From JAQVXR01 sp050945755 (GTDB taxonomy: Bacteria; Bacillota; Dehalobacteriia; Dehalobacteriales; Dehalobacteriaceae): DNA of 63,690 nt. Below are positions 34,082 to 42,357 of this stretch, one piece after another. The notes under the pieces were generated by a model, which made no database searches, was not told where the DNA came from, and was given only the letters and a program-made list of their open reading frames with translations. Made by a program: the position numbers and the translations under genes. Position 1 is the first letter of the stretch. Every line of letters begins with the position of its first letter. The stretch covers positions 1-63,690 of the forward strand of contig JBMNTN010000006.1 of assembly GCA_050945755.1 (NCBI GenBank), written 5' to 3'.

Positions 34082-35440
34082 TTATTTGCGTAGTTCTATT
34101 ATTCGTTTATTATATTCAAAAACCCGGTTATACTCCCGATCCCAAAATTCCATGTCTTTCATTGACTCTAAATAATCTAAAGTGTAGCCAAAGGGAACCC
34201 AGTCTTTTTCCTTTAACTTAAACAAATGGCTTTTGGCTTCTGGCGAGCGAAAATCAAATATCTGCTCCGAGTCCGGTCCCCAAAAAATGTCTTTCCCCCA
34301 CTGTTCCAACACAGTCTGATCAATTTGCGGGTTACGAGCAGCCAAATCCTCCAAGACCGAACTATAGCGGTCAAAACCATCGGTAGAGATGGTTACTACA
34401 TTGTCTTCCGGTCCCAGCTTTAAAAATTTGGCCATTTTAATCGAACCAAGAATATTACATATCCCGGAAACACCAAATAAATCCACCAAGCCTTGCGCCT
34501 GTTCCGGGTCAACCCCCATTTTTGTTAAAACATGCGATCCCTCTTGAATTACCTTCAAACCTTTGACACAGTCATCATCATGAACCAGTACCACATAATC
34601 AGTAGTCAGCAAATTATGAATTAGGTTACACAAGTTATCGCCAATACCTTCAATCCGATGCGCCCCTCCTAGACCTCTTGACAAAGTAGGACATTCAAAA
34701 GGCTCTAATGCGGCTACAATAGCTTCCGGAAACATACTTTTAATATGGTCACCGGCAGCAATTGTTCCTGCTGAGCCCGGCGCTACTGCAAAACAGGCAA
34801 CCCTTCCATTGCCTACTTCTCGAACAGCCTCCACAACAGAATGGCCTGTTACATACCGGTGAAACCGGTAATTGGGCAAAAGCTCAAATTGAGCTAAAGC
34901 ACGATTAATCGGATTTTCCATTAACTCCCGGGTACGCTGAAGAATACTGCGCATACCGGCTTCCTCTCCGCTCACCATTTCTAATCTGGCTCCGTATTTT
35001 TTAATACGTTCCACACGCTCTCTGGTCATCCCAGCAGGGACAATAATAATTGCTTCATATCCCATTAAACGGCAAATATACGCTACCCCAATCCCAAAAT
35101 TCCCGGAGGAGGGACCTAAAATAGTGTTTCGCCCTGGAAGAATTTCTCCGTCAACACACCCTTCTATTAACGTAGCATAAGCTGGGCCTACTTTATGGGA
35201 GCCAGAAGGAAAGTATTTCCCAAGTAAAACAACAATGTTTGCCTCCACCCCTGTTAATTCCCGGGGAAGAATAACTTTCCGCACCTTGTTCTCTTTATTT
35301 TTCCAGGTAATATTAAATAAATTGATTGGATTAAGTTCGTCTTCATTAGACATTTTTAATGCATGCTCTCTAATTTCAGGACTTACCCGGTCAGGATAAA
35401 GCATTTCCTCATAAGTTGGCCCAAATGGTATCGGTGTCAT
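34082..35440 (-). CDS. Fold-type II PLP-dependent enzyme, function unassigned
   Basis: A 452-residue enzyme of the tryptophan-synthase-beta/cysteine-synthase fold. The PLP lysine is in GSHKVGPAYATL near residue 86, SSGNFGIGVAYICRLMGY near 116 binds the cofactor phosphate side, and VAPGSAGTIAAGDHIK near 223 is the glycine-rich phosphate loop. It is about 140 residues longer than CysK, with a distinct N-terminus (about 60 residues) and a C-terminal region of about 100 residues rich in Phe, Trp and Tyr. It is not TrpB, ThrC or CysK by length and motif spacing; the substrate is unknown. ATG at 35440 after GGAGG. Confidence 0.75.
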   Translation of the reverse strand: MTPIPFGPTYEEMLYPDRVSPEIREHALKMSNEDELNPINLFNITWKNKENKVRKVILPRELTGVEANIVVLLGKYFPSGSHKVGPAYATLIEGCVDGEILPGRNTILGPSSGNFGIGVAYICRLMGYEAIIIVPAGMTRERVERIKKYGARLEMVSGEEAGMRSILQRTRELMENPINRALAQFELLPNYRFHRYVTGHSVVEAVREVGNGRVACFAVAPGSAGTIAAGDHIKSMFPEAIVAALEPFECPTLSRGLGGAHRIEGIGDNLCNLIHNLLTTDYVVLVHDDDCVKGLKVIQEGSHVLTKMGVDPEQAQGLVDLFGVSGICNILGSIKMAKFLKLGPEDNVVTISTDGFDRYSSVLEDLAARNPQIDQTVLEQWGKDIFWGPDSEQIFDFRSPEAKSHLFKLKEKDWVPFGYTLDYLESMKDMEFWDREYNRVFEYNKRIIELRK

Positions 35441-35507
35441 TAAATTTTCCTCCATCTAGTTTTTATTATTTCCATAGTTATAGCACCATTCTATTTTCCT
35501 TTTACCT

Positions 35508-36599
35508 TTATTGATACTCCACATAGCGAAAATCATATTCAGAAACTTGAATTGCGTATAGCCCCTGGCCTTGGTCTAAGGAAATTTTCTCGGAAAACTT
35601 ACCGTCATCTCCAACAGAAACATCGATTGTGTATTTTTCGGAATATGTTTTTTTGTCAACCATTTTATAGACAGTTAACTCTACGGCAGATTCTGTCGAG
35701 TACCCTTCCACTTTTATCTCTTTGTCGGTTACTGTTGATTCTGGGAGAGGTGATAAAAGGACCGTCTCTCCTTTGATAAATTCTTGCGTCCAGTATAAAC
35801 CATTGTATGGATCAGCAGGATCGTTTTCACAGAACACGCCGATTCCAATAAATCTGTGCCCCGGATCTAAAATATTTGCCCGGTGATCCGGCGACAACAT
35901 CCAAGCGTCAAAAACGGTTTTTGCATCCAGATATCCAGCGGCAATATTCTCCGCTGCACCAGGCAACCCATAGGCTTGAGCCCTTTGGGCAGGATCCCCG
36001 GTTGAAGGAGATATATGAGCAAAGAAATCATGTTCAGCCATGTCCTGGCTGTGCGCACGGGCTATATCAGCCAATTCGTCCATCCATACCAAAGGATTTA
36101 AGCCTTGCTGTTCCCGGGCTTTGTTAACCAAGAAAAATACTTCCTGCTCCGCCTCTTCCGCATCCAATAATAATTGGGACGAATCAATTACTACCGTTTT
36201 TGTTCTATCCTCCCAGTTAACGATAGCCCCTAAAGACTGCCCAACAAACCTTAAGGGAATTACCGTCCGGTTTGCAACAATAGTTGCCGGAACATCTAAT
36301 GTCACTGTCTCATCATTAATCCAAGCTTGTCTACTGTTTATCTTTAAGGTTACTTCCCGGGTAAATCTTTGTACTATGACAGTTTTGCTTTCATGTTGGT
36401 AAGTAACTTTTGCACCCAGATTCTCCATAACAACCCGAAGAGGGACAAGGGTACGGCCCTGTTCAATAATCGGATCCACATCAGATGAAAGCATCTCCCC
36501 GTCAACCTGAATTCTAATTTCCGATCCTGCCTGAACATTAACTATCCCTACCCATAACACTCCAATAATAAGGAGAAAAAGCAGCCCGCCATGTCTCAT
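35508..36599 (-). CDS. Exported CAP-domain protein with copper-amine-oxidase-like stalk domain
   Basis: A 363-residue exported protein. Signal peptide (residues 1-24, HGGLLFLLIIGVLWVGIVNVQA). Residues 28-140 form the copper-amine-oxidase-like stalk domain (RTLVPLRVVMENLGAKV and RTVIPLRFVGQSLGAIVNW). Residues 155-280 are a CAP/SCP domain with NKAREQQGLNPLVW, AHSQDMAEHDFFAH, AENIAAGY and HRANILDPGHRFIGIG; the two histidines and the glutamate of the CAP site are present. A C-terminal beta domain ends the protein. Related Bacillota proteins are surface or spore-associated (YkwD-like). ATG after AAGGAGAG. Confidence 0.88.
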   Translation of the reverse strand: MRHGGLLFLLIIGVLWVGIVNVQAGSEIRIQVDGEMLSSDVDPIIEQGRTLVPLRVVMENLGAKVTYQHESKTVIVQRFTREVTLKINSRQAWINDETVTLDVPATIVANRTVIPLRFVGQSLGAIVNWEDRTKTVVIDSSQLLLDAEEAEQEVFFLVNKAREQQGLNPLVWMDELADIARAHSQDMAEHDFFAHISPSTGDPAQRAQAYGLPGAAENIAAGYLDAKTVFDAWMLSPDHRANILDPGHRFIGIGVFCENDPADPYNGLYWTQEFIKGETVLLSPLPESTVTDKEIKVEGYSTESAVELTVYKMVDKKTYSEKYTIDVSVGDDGKFSEKISLDQGQGLYAIQVSEYDFRYVEYQ

Positions 36600-36723
36600 G
36601 ATATATCTCTCCTTGATAATATTTCTTATGGTTCTTTCAGTCATTATTAATATAATTTTCCATGAATCATAAAAGTCCTTTTTGTAAAATAAATCCAAGC
36701 AGGCCATAGATATTGAGGGTTGG

Positions 36724-37887
36724 TTAAATATACTTATTCAAAATAATTAGTGTATCTTGAACAGCCTGTCTTGCCGTACGCAAATTTTTTTCTGCAATCT
36801 CTTGCCGGTGAGGAACGGATAAGAAAAACTCCGGAGAATCAAATAATGTTTGGGGTAAGGGAAAAGGGCTTTCTCGCTGCCACTGTTTTTGCCAGGACTG
36901 AGGAATTCTTTCGCTTACGTTTAACCCCGCAGCTTCTGCCCATAACAATACCCAAGCCCGGGCAACCACTCGGAATGGATCATAACCGCCCCCACCCAAT
37001 GCCAGCCATTTGCCGCCGGAAAATCCATGCGCAAGCTGGTGCACTAAGCGGGGAATCTCTTGATAAGCATTGATGGAAAGATTAAGATGAGTTAAGGAAT
37101 CATAAAAGTGAGCATCGCAACCATTCTGGCTTATGATTAAATCTGGCTGGTACGCTTCTACCAGCGGAGGTAACACTTCGCGAAAACATTCTAAAAAAGA
37201 CGCATCGTCTGTAAAGGGCTCCAGCGGAACATTAACACAATAACCATATCCTTCTTTTTTACCTCGTTCATTTAACCACCCGGTACCCGGAAAAAGAAAC
37301 CTTCCAGTCTCATGAAAGGACACTGTAAGTACATTTGGGTCTTGATAAAATTCCCACTGTACACCATCTCCATGATGGGCATCGGTATCAATATATAAAA
37401 CACGAATATGATATTTTCGGCATAAAAAACGAATAGCAACGTTAATATCATTATAAATGCAAAATCCGGAAGCCTGCCTTCTGCCGGCATGATGTAGTCC
37501 CCCGGCAATACTTACCGCATGATCGGTTCGGTCTTCCAGAATCTCTTCTCCTGCAGTAAGGGTTGCCCCAACAATTAAGCTGGCTGCCAAATGCATATCA
37601 GGAAACACCGGGTTGTCCTCCGTACCGATTCCAAAAGTAATCTCTTTTTCCCCAAAACCGGCATTAGATAATTTCTCAACCGTCCTAATATAATCTTGGT
37701 CGTGGGCAAGTAACAGTTCCTCCACCAAAGCCAAGCGGGGAGTCACTATATCACTTTCTTTGAGCAAATCCAGTTCTTGCAACAAAGACATCGTAATACG
37801 CAACCGCGTGGGATTAAAAGGATGATCCGGTTTAAAACTATACTTTTCCAAATCGGGATGATAAACAAAAATAGCCTTACCGCTCAT
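36724..37887 (-). CDS. acuC: Acetoin utilisation protein AcuC, deacetylase
   Basis: A 387-residue class-I histone-deacetylase-like, zinc-dependent enzyme. GGLHHAGR near residue 129 holds the catalytic histidine pair, DTDAHHGDG near 162 the zinc ligands, and LALGGGGYD near 294 the catalytic tyrosine. In Bacillus, AcuC removes the acetyl group placed on acetyl-CoA synthetase by AcuA and so reactivates it. The ATG at 37887 overlaps the acuB stop. Together with acuB, acuA and the divergent acs gene this is the classic layout. Confidence 0.93.
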   Translation of the reverse strand: MSGKAIFVYHPDLEKYSFKPDHPFNPTRLRITMSLLQELDLLKESDIVTPRLALVEELLLAHDQDYIRTVEKLSNAGFGEKEITFGIGTEDNPVFPDMHLAASLIVGATLTAGEEILEDRTDHAVSIAGGLHHAGRRQASGFCIYNDINVAIRFLCRKYHIRVLYIDTDAHHGDGVQWEFYQDPNVLTVSFHETGRFLFPGTGWLNERGKKEGYGYCVNVPLEPFTDDASFLECFREVLPPLVEAYQPDLIISQNGCDAHFYDSLTHLNLSINAYQEIPRLVHQLAHGFSGGKWLALGGGGYDPFRVVARAWVLLWAEAAGLNVSERIPQSWQKQWQRESPFPLPQTLFDSPEFFLSVPHRQEIAEKNLRTARQAVQDTLIILNKYI

Positions 37888-38524
37888 AATCAAGTTCCCT
37901 TTGCAGCGGCCACAAGATCTTAAACCCTTCCGCTTCAATATCATTTATTATTCTTCTAATATCAAGCGCTTTTAACCTTAAAACAAGGATTTGTGTCCCT
38001 TCCATCCTTCCCGGAAAAAGCATGGCAGTGATAATATTAACACCATACCTCTGTACAATGGCTGCAATATGAGCTAACGTGCCGGGTTTGTTTGGCACTT
38101 CCATCTCGAGGTGGGTACCTGGTTGAAGCAAACCAATCCATTCTACTATTGAACGTAAAACATCTGTCTCTGTAATAATTCCAACAAGCCGTTCGCTGCT
38201 TACAACAGGCAGGCAACCAATTTTGTATTCATATATTAACCTGGCTGCTTCCTCTAAAAAATCTAACGGATGAACTGTAATTACCTTTTCCTGCATAATA
38301 TCTTTTACTTTTGCGTTTATTAATAATTCCGGGTCATCCCCGGCTAAAACTGATGGGGAAACGGAACGTAAATCTCTGTCGGATACTACGCCCACCAAAT
38401 GGCCTTCACTTGTTACGGGCAGGTGCCTAATATTGTGATTGCGCATCAGGTAGATGGCTTGGGCTATAGAGTTATCAGGACTAACTGTCATAACTTTCGT
38501 ATTCATAATATTTTTTACAATCAT
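37877..38524 (-). CDS. acuB: AcuB-type CBS-CBS-ACT protein
   Basis: A 215-residue protein: CBS 1 (MNTKVMTVSPDNSIAQAIYL, residue 7), CBS 2 (KVITVHPLDFLEEAARLIY near 78) and an ACT domain (EMEVPNKPGTLAHIAAIV near 142), the same order as Bacillus AcuB. Its exact job in acetate/acetoin metabolism is unknown; it may sense nucleotides and adjust the acetylation cycle. It overlaps acuC by 11 bases and follows acuA by about 110. ATG with a GAGTGAAGGGAAC site. Confidence 0.9.
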   Translation of the reverse strand: MIVKNIMNTKVMTVSPDNSIAQAIYLMRNHNIRHLPVTSEGHLVGVVSDRDLRSVSPSVLAGDDPELLINAKVKDIMQEKVITVHPLDFLEEAARLIYEYKIGCLPVVSSERLVGIITETDVLRSIVEWIGLLQPGTHLEMEVPNKPGTLAHIAAIVQRYGVNIITAMLFPGRMEGTQILVLRLKALDIRRIINDIEAEGFKILWPLQRELDYER

Positions 38525-38633
38525 GTTCCCTTCACTCCTCTAGCGGTTAAACATTTATCAATAGTTTTGATCATTATCCATTTCAAAACCGGCAAACTCC
38601 ACAGGCAAACAGCCGGGCAAAATTATGAGAAAA

Positions 38634-39287
38634 TTATAATGTGTATTTATTCTTATATCTGAGTACTTCAAATTTCCGGAGGGATTCATAATCAACTTTT
38701 TTACCGAAGCGTGTCATTAAACAATTTGCCGGATGGGCGGAAATTTCCGGGTCATCTGTCCCTACCGGGCGAAGATTAACGATTCCCAATAGTTTTTCCA
38801 TCATGTTTTTATACTGCCAAACAGAAAGGCCGGTTCCTTCCAGGTCCCACTCCCAGTAATACTCCGTTGAAATCACAATGAACTCTTCCATTTCTTCATC
38901 CTGAAAAGCGACTTGGAGAAGTTGAGGGGCCACCCCTCGTCCCCTAACCCGGGGAGCTACTTCAATAGCACCAAGTTCCAATAAACATGGTATATGCGAA
39001 CGGCCCCATCGTCCAAATTCATCAGGGTAATGGAATGTAACATATCCCACAATTATTTCTTGAGATACAGCAATAATCACTCGGCCTTCCGGAAGTGCCG
39101 CAATCTCCTGCAGTGCTTCCCATTGTAGCTCAGGAGGCCGAAATCCTTTGAGTCCCGAATCCATTTTTAATTGTGTTAGGGACTGGGCAGTTACCGGCCC
39201 CTCAATCACAATTAACCCCTCGGGAATTATCAATTCCTTTTGGTAACAGGTTTTTTTCATTTTTTTTATATCAGGGCCTTGTCCCAT
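38634..39287 (-). CDS. acuA: AcuA-type GNAT acetyltransferase
   Basis: A 217-residue GNAT acetyltransferase similar to Bacillus AcuA, which inactivates acetyl-CoA synthetase by acetylating its active-site lysine. The acetyl-CoA loop is visible as RVRGRGVAPQLLQVAF near residue 110, preceded by CLLELGAIEVAP. It is divergent from acs with 225 bases between the starts. The ATG at 39287 has only a weak GGGGTG site; M10 is an alternative. Confidence 0.88.
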   Translation of the reverse strand: MGQGPDIKKMKKTCYQKELIIPEGLIVIEGPVTAQSLTQLKMDSGLKGFRPPELQWEALQEIAALPEGRVIIAVSQEIIVGYVTFHYPDEFGRWGRSHIPCLLELGAIEVAPRVRGRGVAPQLLQVAFQDEEMEEFIVISTEYYWEWDLEGTGLSVWQYKNMMEKLLGIVNLRPVGTDDPEISAHPANCLMTRFGKKVDYESLRKFEVLRYKNKYTL

Positions 39288-39454
39288 TTTTTCACCCCGT
39301 CCTTTAAATATTTACAATAATTCTATGCCCTGCCTACCATTTCCTTCAATATATTCCATAAAAATCAAAAGTTCTTGGGGTAATTGGTGTCTAAATATTT
39401 TGTTAATTTCATTTTAATATATTCAGATTTGTTCCCCTTTTCTGAAAATTATGT

Positions 39455-39460
39455 TATAAT
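39455..39460 (+). promoter_or_regulatory. Extended -10 element of the acs promoter
   Basis: TGTTATAAT, an extended -10, 53 bases before the chosen acs start. A TTGTTC 20 bases upstream is a poor -35. The divergent acuA promoter and any CcpA site must lie in the same 225-base spacer; I see no clear operator. Confidence 0.6.
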
Positions 39461-39512
39461 GTATGCTAGGTATTTTTATTATAAACGCATGGAAAAAGGG
39501 GAGGGGTGCCCT

Positions 39513-41234
39513 TTGGATGATTTTAACATCATGCCGGCCGTATCAACAAAATTCAATATGCCGGACTATGAGGAGGCTTATCAAAACTTCCAATGGTCGG
39601 ACGTAGAAAAAAAATTTTCCTGGCACGAAACAGGTAAAGTAAACATCGCACATGAATGTATTGACCGTCACTGTGATTCCTGGAGAAAAAACAAGGTGGC
39701 TTTATATTTTACCAACAATACTCGGGAAGAAAAATATACTTTTTTAGATCTTAAATTATTATCAAACAAATTTGCCAATGTTCTTTCCGACACGGGAATA
39801 GGTAAAGGCGACCGAGTTTTTATTTTTATGCCACGTCAACCGGAACTATATATTTGTGCCCTCGGTATCATCAAAGTTGGAGGGATTGTTGGCCCCTTGT
39901 TCGAAGCTTTCATGAAATCAGCAGTATCCGATCGCTTAATAGACAGTGAAGCAGTTGCCCTAATTACCACTCCCAAAATGCTTAATCGGGTTGACCGAGA
40001 AAAACTACCTCATTTAAAATACATTTTTTTGGTAGATGCTGATGGCCATCAATTTAAAGAAAATGAATTAGATGTCAAAACATTGATGGATCAGGCTTCC
40101 AGTAATTTTGAGGTAATATGGGTTAATCGGGAAGACGCAATGGTACTGCACTACACATCCGGTTCTACCGGAAAACCCAAAGGGATTATACATGTCCACA
40201 ATGCCATGATTCACCTCTATCAAACCGCACTTTGGGTTTTAGACCTGCGTGATGATGACATATACTGGTGCACTGCAGATCCGGGATGGATTACAGGGAC
40301 ATCTTACGGCATGTTTGGTCCCTGGCTGCTGGGTGCATCTATCGTAGTGCGCGGGGGACGTTTTCTACCAAGAGAGTGGTATTCTGTGCTGGAAAAATTT
40401 AAGGTTACTGTTTGGTACAGTGCGCCAACTGCCTTTCGGATGCTAATGGCTGCCGGGGATGACTTAGTCAAAGAGTATGATCTTTCCAGCCTACGCCATG
40501 TATTGTCTGTTGGGGAACCTTTAAACCCAGAGGTTGTCCGTTGGGGAAGCAAAGTTTTAAAGCAACGGATCCACGACACTTGGTGGATGACCGAAACAGG
40601 CGGTCAGATGATCGCCAACTACCCCTGTACGCCTATTAAGCCCGGTTCCATGGGAAAACCATTTCCCGGAATATACGCTGCGATCATTGACGACAACGGA
40701 CGTGAGTTGGGTCCCAACAAGATGGGCCATCTGGCAATTAAAACTTCCTGGCCCGCAATGATGCGCCAGATCTGGAAAAACCCGGCCAAGTATGAAGAGT
40801 ACTTTTACTACCCGCCTTGGTATCTCTCAGGAGATTCGGCTTATCAAGATGAAGATGGGTATTTCTGGTTTCAAGGTCGGCTGGACGATGTTATTAATAC
40901 CTCAGGTGAACGGATCGGGCCTTTTGAAGTGGAAAGTAAGTTGTTGGAACATCCGGCAGTCGCAGAAGCCGGCGTTATTGGAAAGCCTGATCCGGTACGT
41001 GGTGAAATTGTCAAAGCATTTCTTTCCATAAAAAAAGGTTTTCAACCTACTGAAGAGTTAAAAGAAGATATTCGGACTTTTGTGAAGAAAAATCTTTCCG
41101 CCCACGCTGCTCCTCACGAAATAGAATTTCGTGAAAAATTGCCCAAAACCCGGTCCGGCAAAATTATGCGCCGGGTATTAAAGGCATGGGAGTTGGGGAC
41201 ATTGGCCGGTGATCTTTCTACCATGGAAGAATAA
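39513..41234 (+). CDS. acsA: Acetyl-CoA synthetase (AMP-forming)
   Basis: A 573-residue adenylate-forming enzyme, matching Bacillus AcsA in length. It makes acetyl-CoA from acetate, ATP and CoA. Motifs: YTSGSTGKPKGI near residue 211, WWMTETGG near 355, YLSGDSAYQDEDGYFWFQGR near 432-451 in two parts, and PKTRSGKIMRR near 545, whose lysine is the residue normally acetylated by AcuA. TTG at 39513 is chosen because GGGGAGGGG lies before it; the in-frame ATG at 39489 has no ribosome site. Acetate and propionate use cannot be separated by eye. Confidence 0.93.
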   Translation: MDDFNIMPAVSTKFNMPDYEEAYQNFQWSDVEKKFSWHETGKVNIAHECIDRHCDSWRKNKVALYFTNNTREEKYTFLDLKLLSNKFANVLSDTGIGKGDRVFIFMPRQPELYICALGIIKVGGIVGPLFEAFMKSAVSDRLIDSEAVALITTPKMLNRVDREKLPHLKYIFLVDADGHQFKENELDVKTLMDQASSNFEVIWVNREDAMVLHYTSGSTGKPKGIIHVHNAMIHLYQTALWVLDLRDDDIYWCTADPGWITGTSYGMFGPWLLGASIVVRGGRFLPREWYSVLEKFKVTVWYSAPTAFRMLMAAGDDLVKEYDLSSLRHVLSVGEPLNPEVVRWGSKVLKQRIHDTWWMTETGGQMIANYPCTPIKPGSMGKPFPGIYAAIIDDNGRELGPNKMGHLAIKTSWPAMMRQIWKNPAKYEEYFYYPPWYLSGDSAYQDEDGYFWFQGRLDDVINTSGERIGPFEVESKLLEHPAVAEAGVIGKPDPVRGEIVKAFLSIKKGFQPTEELKEDIRTFVKKNLSAHAAPHEIEFREKLPKTRSGKIMRRVLKAWELGTLAGDLSTMEE

Positions 41235-41251
41235 AATAAAAGTACATACTA

Positions 41252-41275
41252 AATCCCAGGTCAACGCCTGGGATT
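41252..41275 (+). terminator. acs terminator
   Basis: AATCCCAGG and CCTGGGATT arms with a six-base loop, then a pyrimidine-rich tail. Confidence 0.8.
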
Positions 41276-41311
41276 CTCTTATACTATCAAAAAGTATAAA
41301 TTTATACGGCT

Positions 41312-42262
41312 TTATTTCTTTTGATATTGTTCCAGCCTTTTTAACATTTCCATATCGGCAGTACCATCTACCGGCAGCATATGGTAGGCTTCAAAAAGTT
41401 TTACCGCCAGTTCGGTCATTCCCCCGTAACGTCCATCTGCAGGATCACTGCTGAAACCCAATTCTTGTAATCGGTACTGCAGCATAACCACATCTTGACC
41501 TGAACTCTTTAATTTTAATTCTCTCGTAAAACTATGAAACTTTGGTGTGTAACCAATCACACGCACCCTTGTCCCAATCGGTATCCAGGGAAATATCTCC
41601 TCAACGTGTTGATTATACATGCGAAAACACCCATGTGAGGCGGCTCTGCCAATTGAACCCGGTTTGTTGGTACCATGAATCCCGTATATTCCCCAAGGAA
41701 CATTTAACCCCATCCATCTGGTACCAAAGCCTGTTCCCCAATTCATCGCCTTATGTATAATCTTATACTCACCAATCGGGCTGGGGGTCTTTGACTTTCC
41801 GATAGCAATCGGGTAGGTTTTAAAAACTTTGCCGTCATCCAATACCTGTAATTGAAGTTTATTGACATCAACCAATATTGAAACCTTTCCTTTTGGCCCT
41901 TCTTTTAAGGTATTGGACACAACAGGCTCTTCATATAAATCGGCCAATGCATCCCATGTTTTAAGGCCTACTACCCCATCAGCACTTAAATTAAAGTCTT
42001 TTTGAAAATCCTTTACAGCTTGTGCGGTTACTTGATCATACTTACCATTAATTTTTTCGTGGTAATAGCCTGCTGCTTTCAGTAATTCCTGGAGATCGGC
42101 AATAAATTGACCTGTTGGAGTAGGGTCATCGGCTTTCAGGACAGGACAGGAAACAAAATCACTGCATTCATAAGCCCAAACAGGCGCGCTGAAAAACATG
42201 ACAATAAACACAACTATTAAGATAATACCTTTTTTAATTTTGCATCCCTCCTTTTTTGACAT
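41312..42262 (-). CDS. L,D-transpeptidase (YkuD) with two peptidoglycan-binding domains
   Basis: A 316-residue exported enzyme. Signal peptide (GIILIVVFIVMFFSAPVWA, residues 12-30). A PG-binding domain (LQELLKAAGYYHEKINGKY, residue 57; VKDFQKDFNLSADGVVG), the YkuD catalytic domain with HGTNKPGSIGRAASHGCFRM (residues 196-215; nucleophile Cys212), and a second PG-binding domain at the C-terminus. It would make 3-3 cross-links in peptidoglycan. The start is odd: the ATG at 42262 lacks a ribosome site, while AAAGGAGG precedes an in-frame ATT at 42238 that would give a standard signal peptide. Confidence 0.92.
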   Translation of the reverse strand: MSKKEGCKIKKGIILIVVFIVMFFSAPVWAYECSDFVSCPVLKADDPTPTGQFIADLQELLKAAGYYHEKINGKYDQVTAQAVKDFQKDFNLSADGVVGLKTWDALADLYEEPVVSNTLKEGPKGKVSILVDVNKLQLQVLDDGKVFKTYPIAIGKSKTPSPIGEYKIIHKAMNWGTGFGTRWMGLNVPWGIYGIHGTNKPGSIGRAASHGCFRMYNQHVEEIFPWIPIGTRVRVIGYTPKFHSFTRELKLKSSGQDVVMLQYRLQELGFSSDPADGRYGGMTELAVKLFEAYHMLPVDGTADMEMLKRLEQYQKK

Positions 42263-42306
42263 TTTTATTATGCCAATAACCTTTTTGATTATTTCATTTT
42301 TTCAGA

Positions 42307-42340
42307 TGGAAATACCCGCCATAGACGGCGGGTATTTCCA
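42307..42340 (-). terminator. Hairpin after the symporter gene
   Basis: TGGAAATACCCGCC and GGCGGGTATTTCCA form a perfect 14-pair stem with a six-base loop, 18 bases after the symporter stop. The T run is poor but the stem is very stable. Confidence 0.75.
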
Positions 42341-42357
42341 TTAATATTTGAAAGTTT

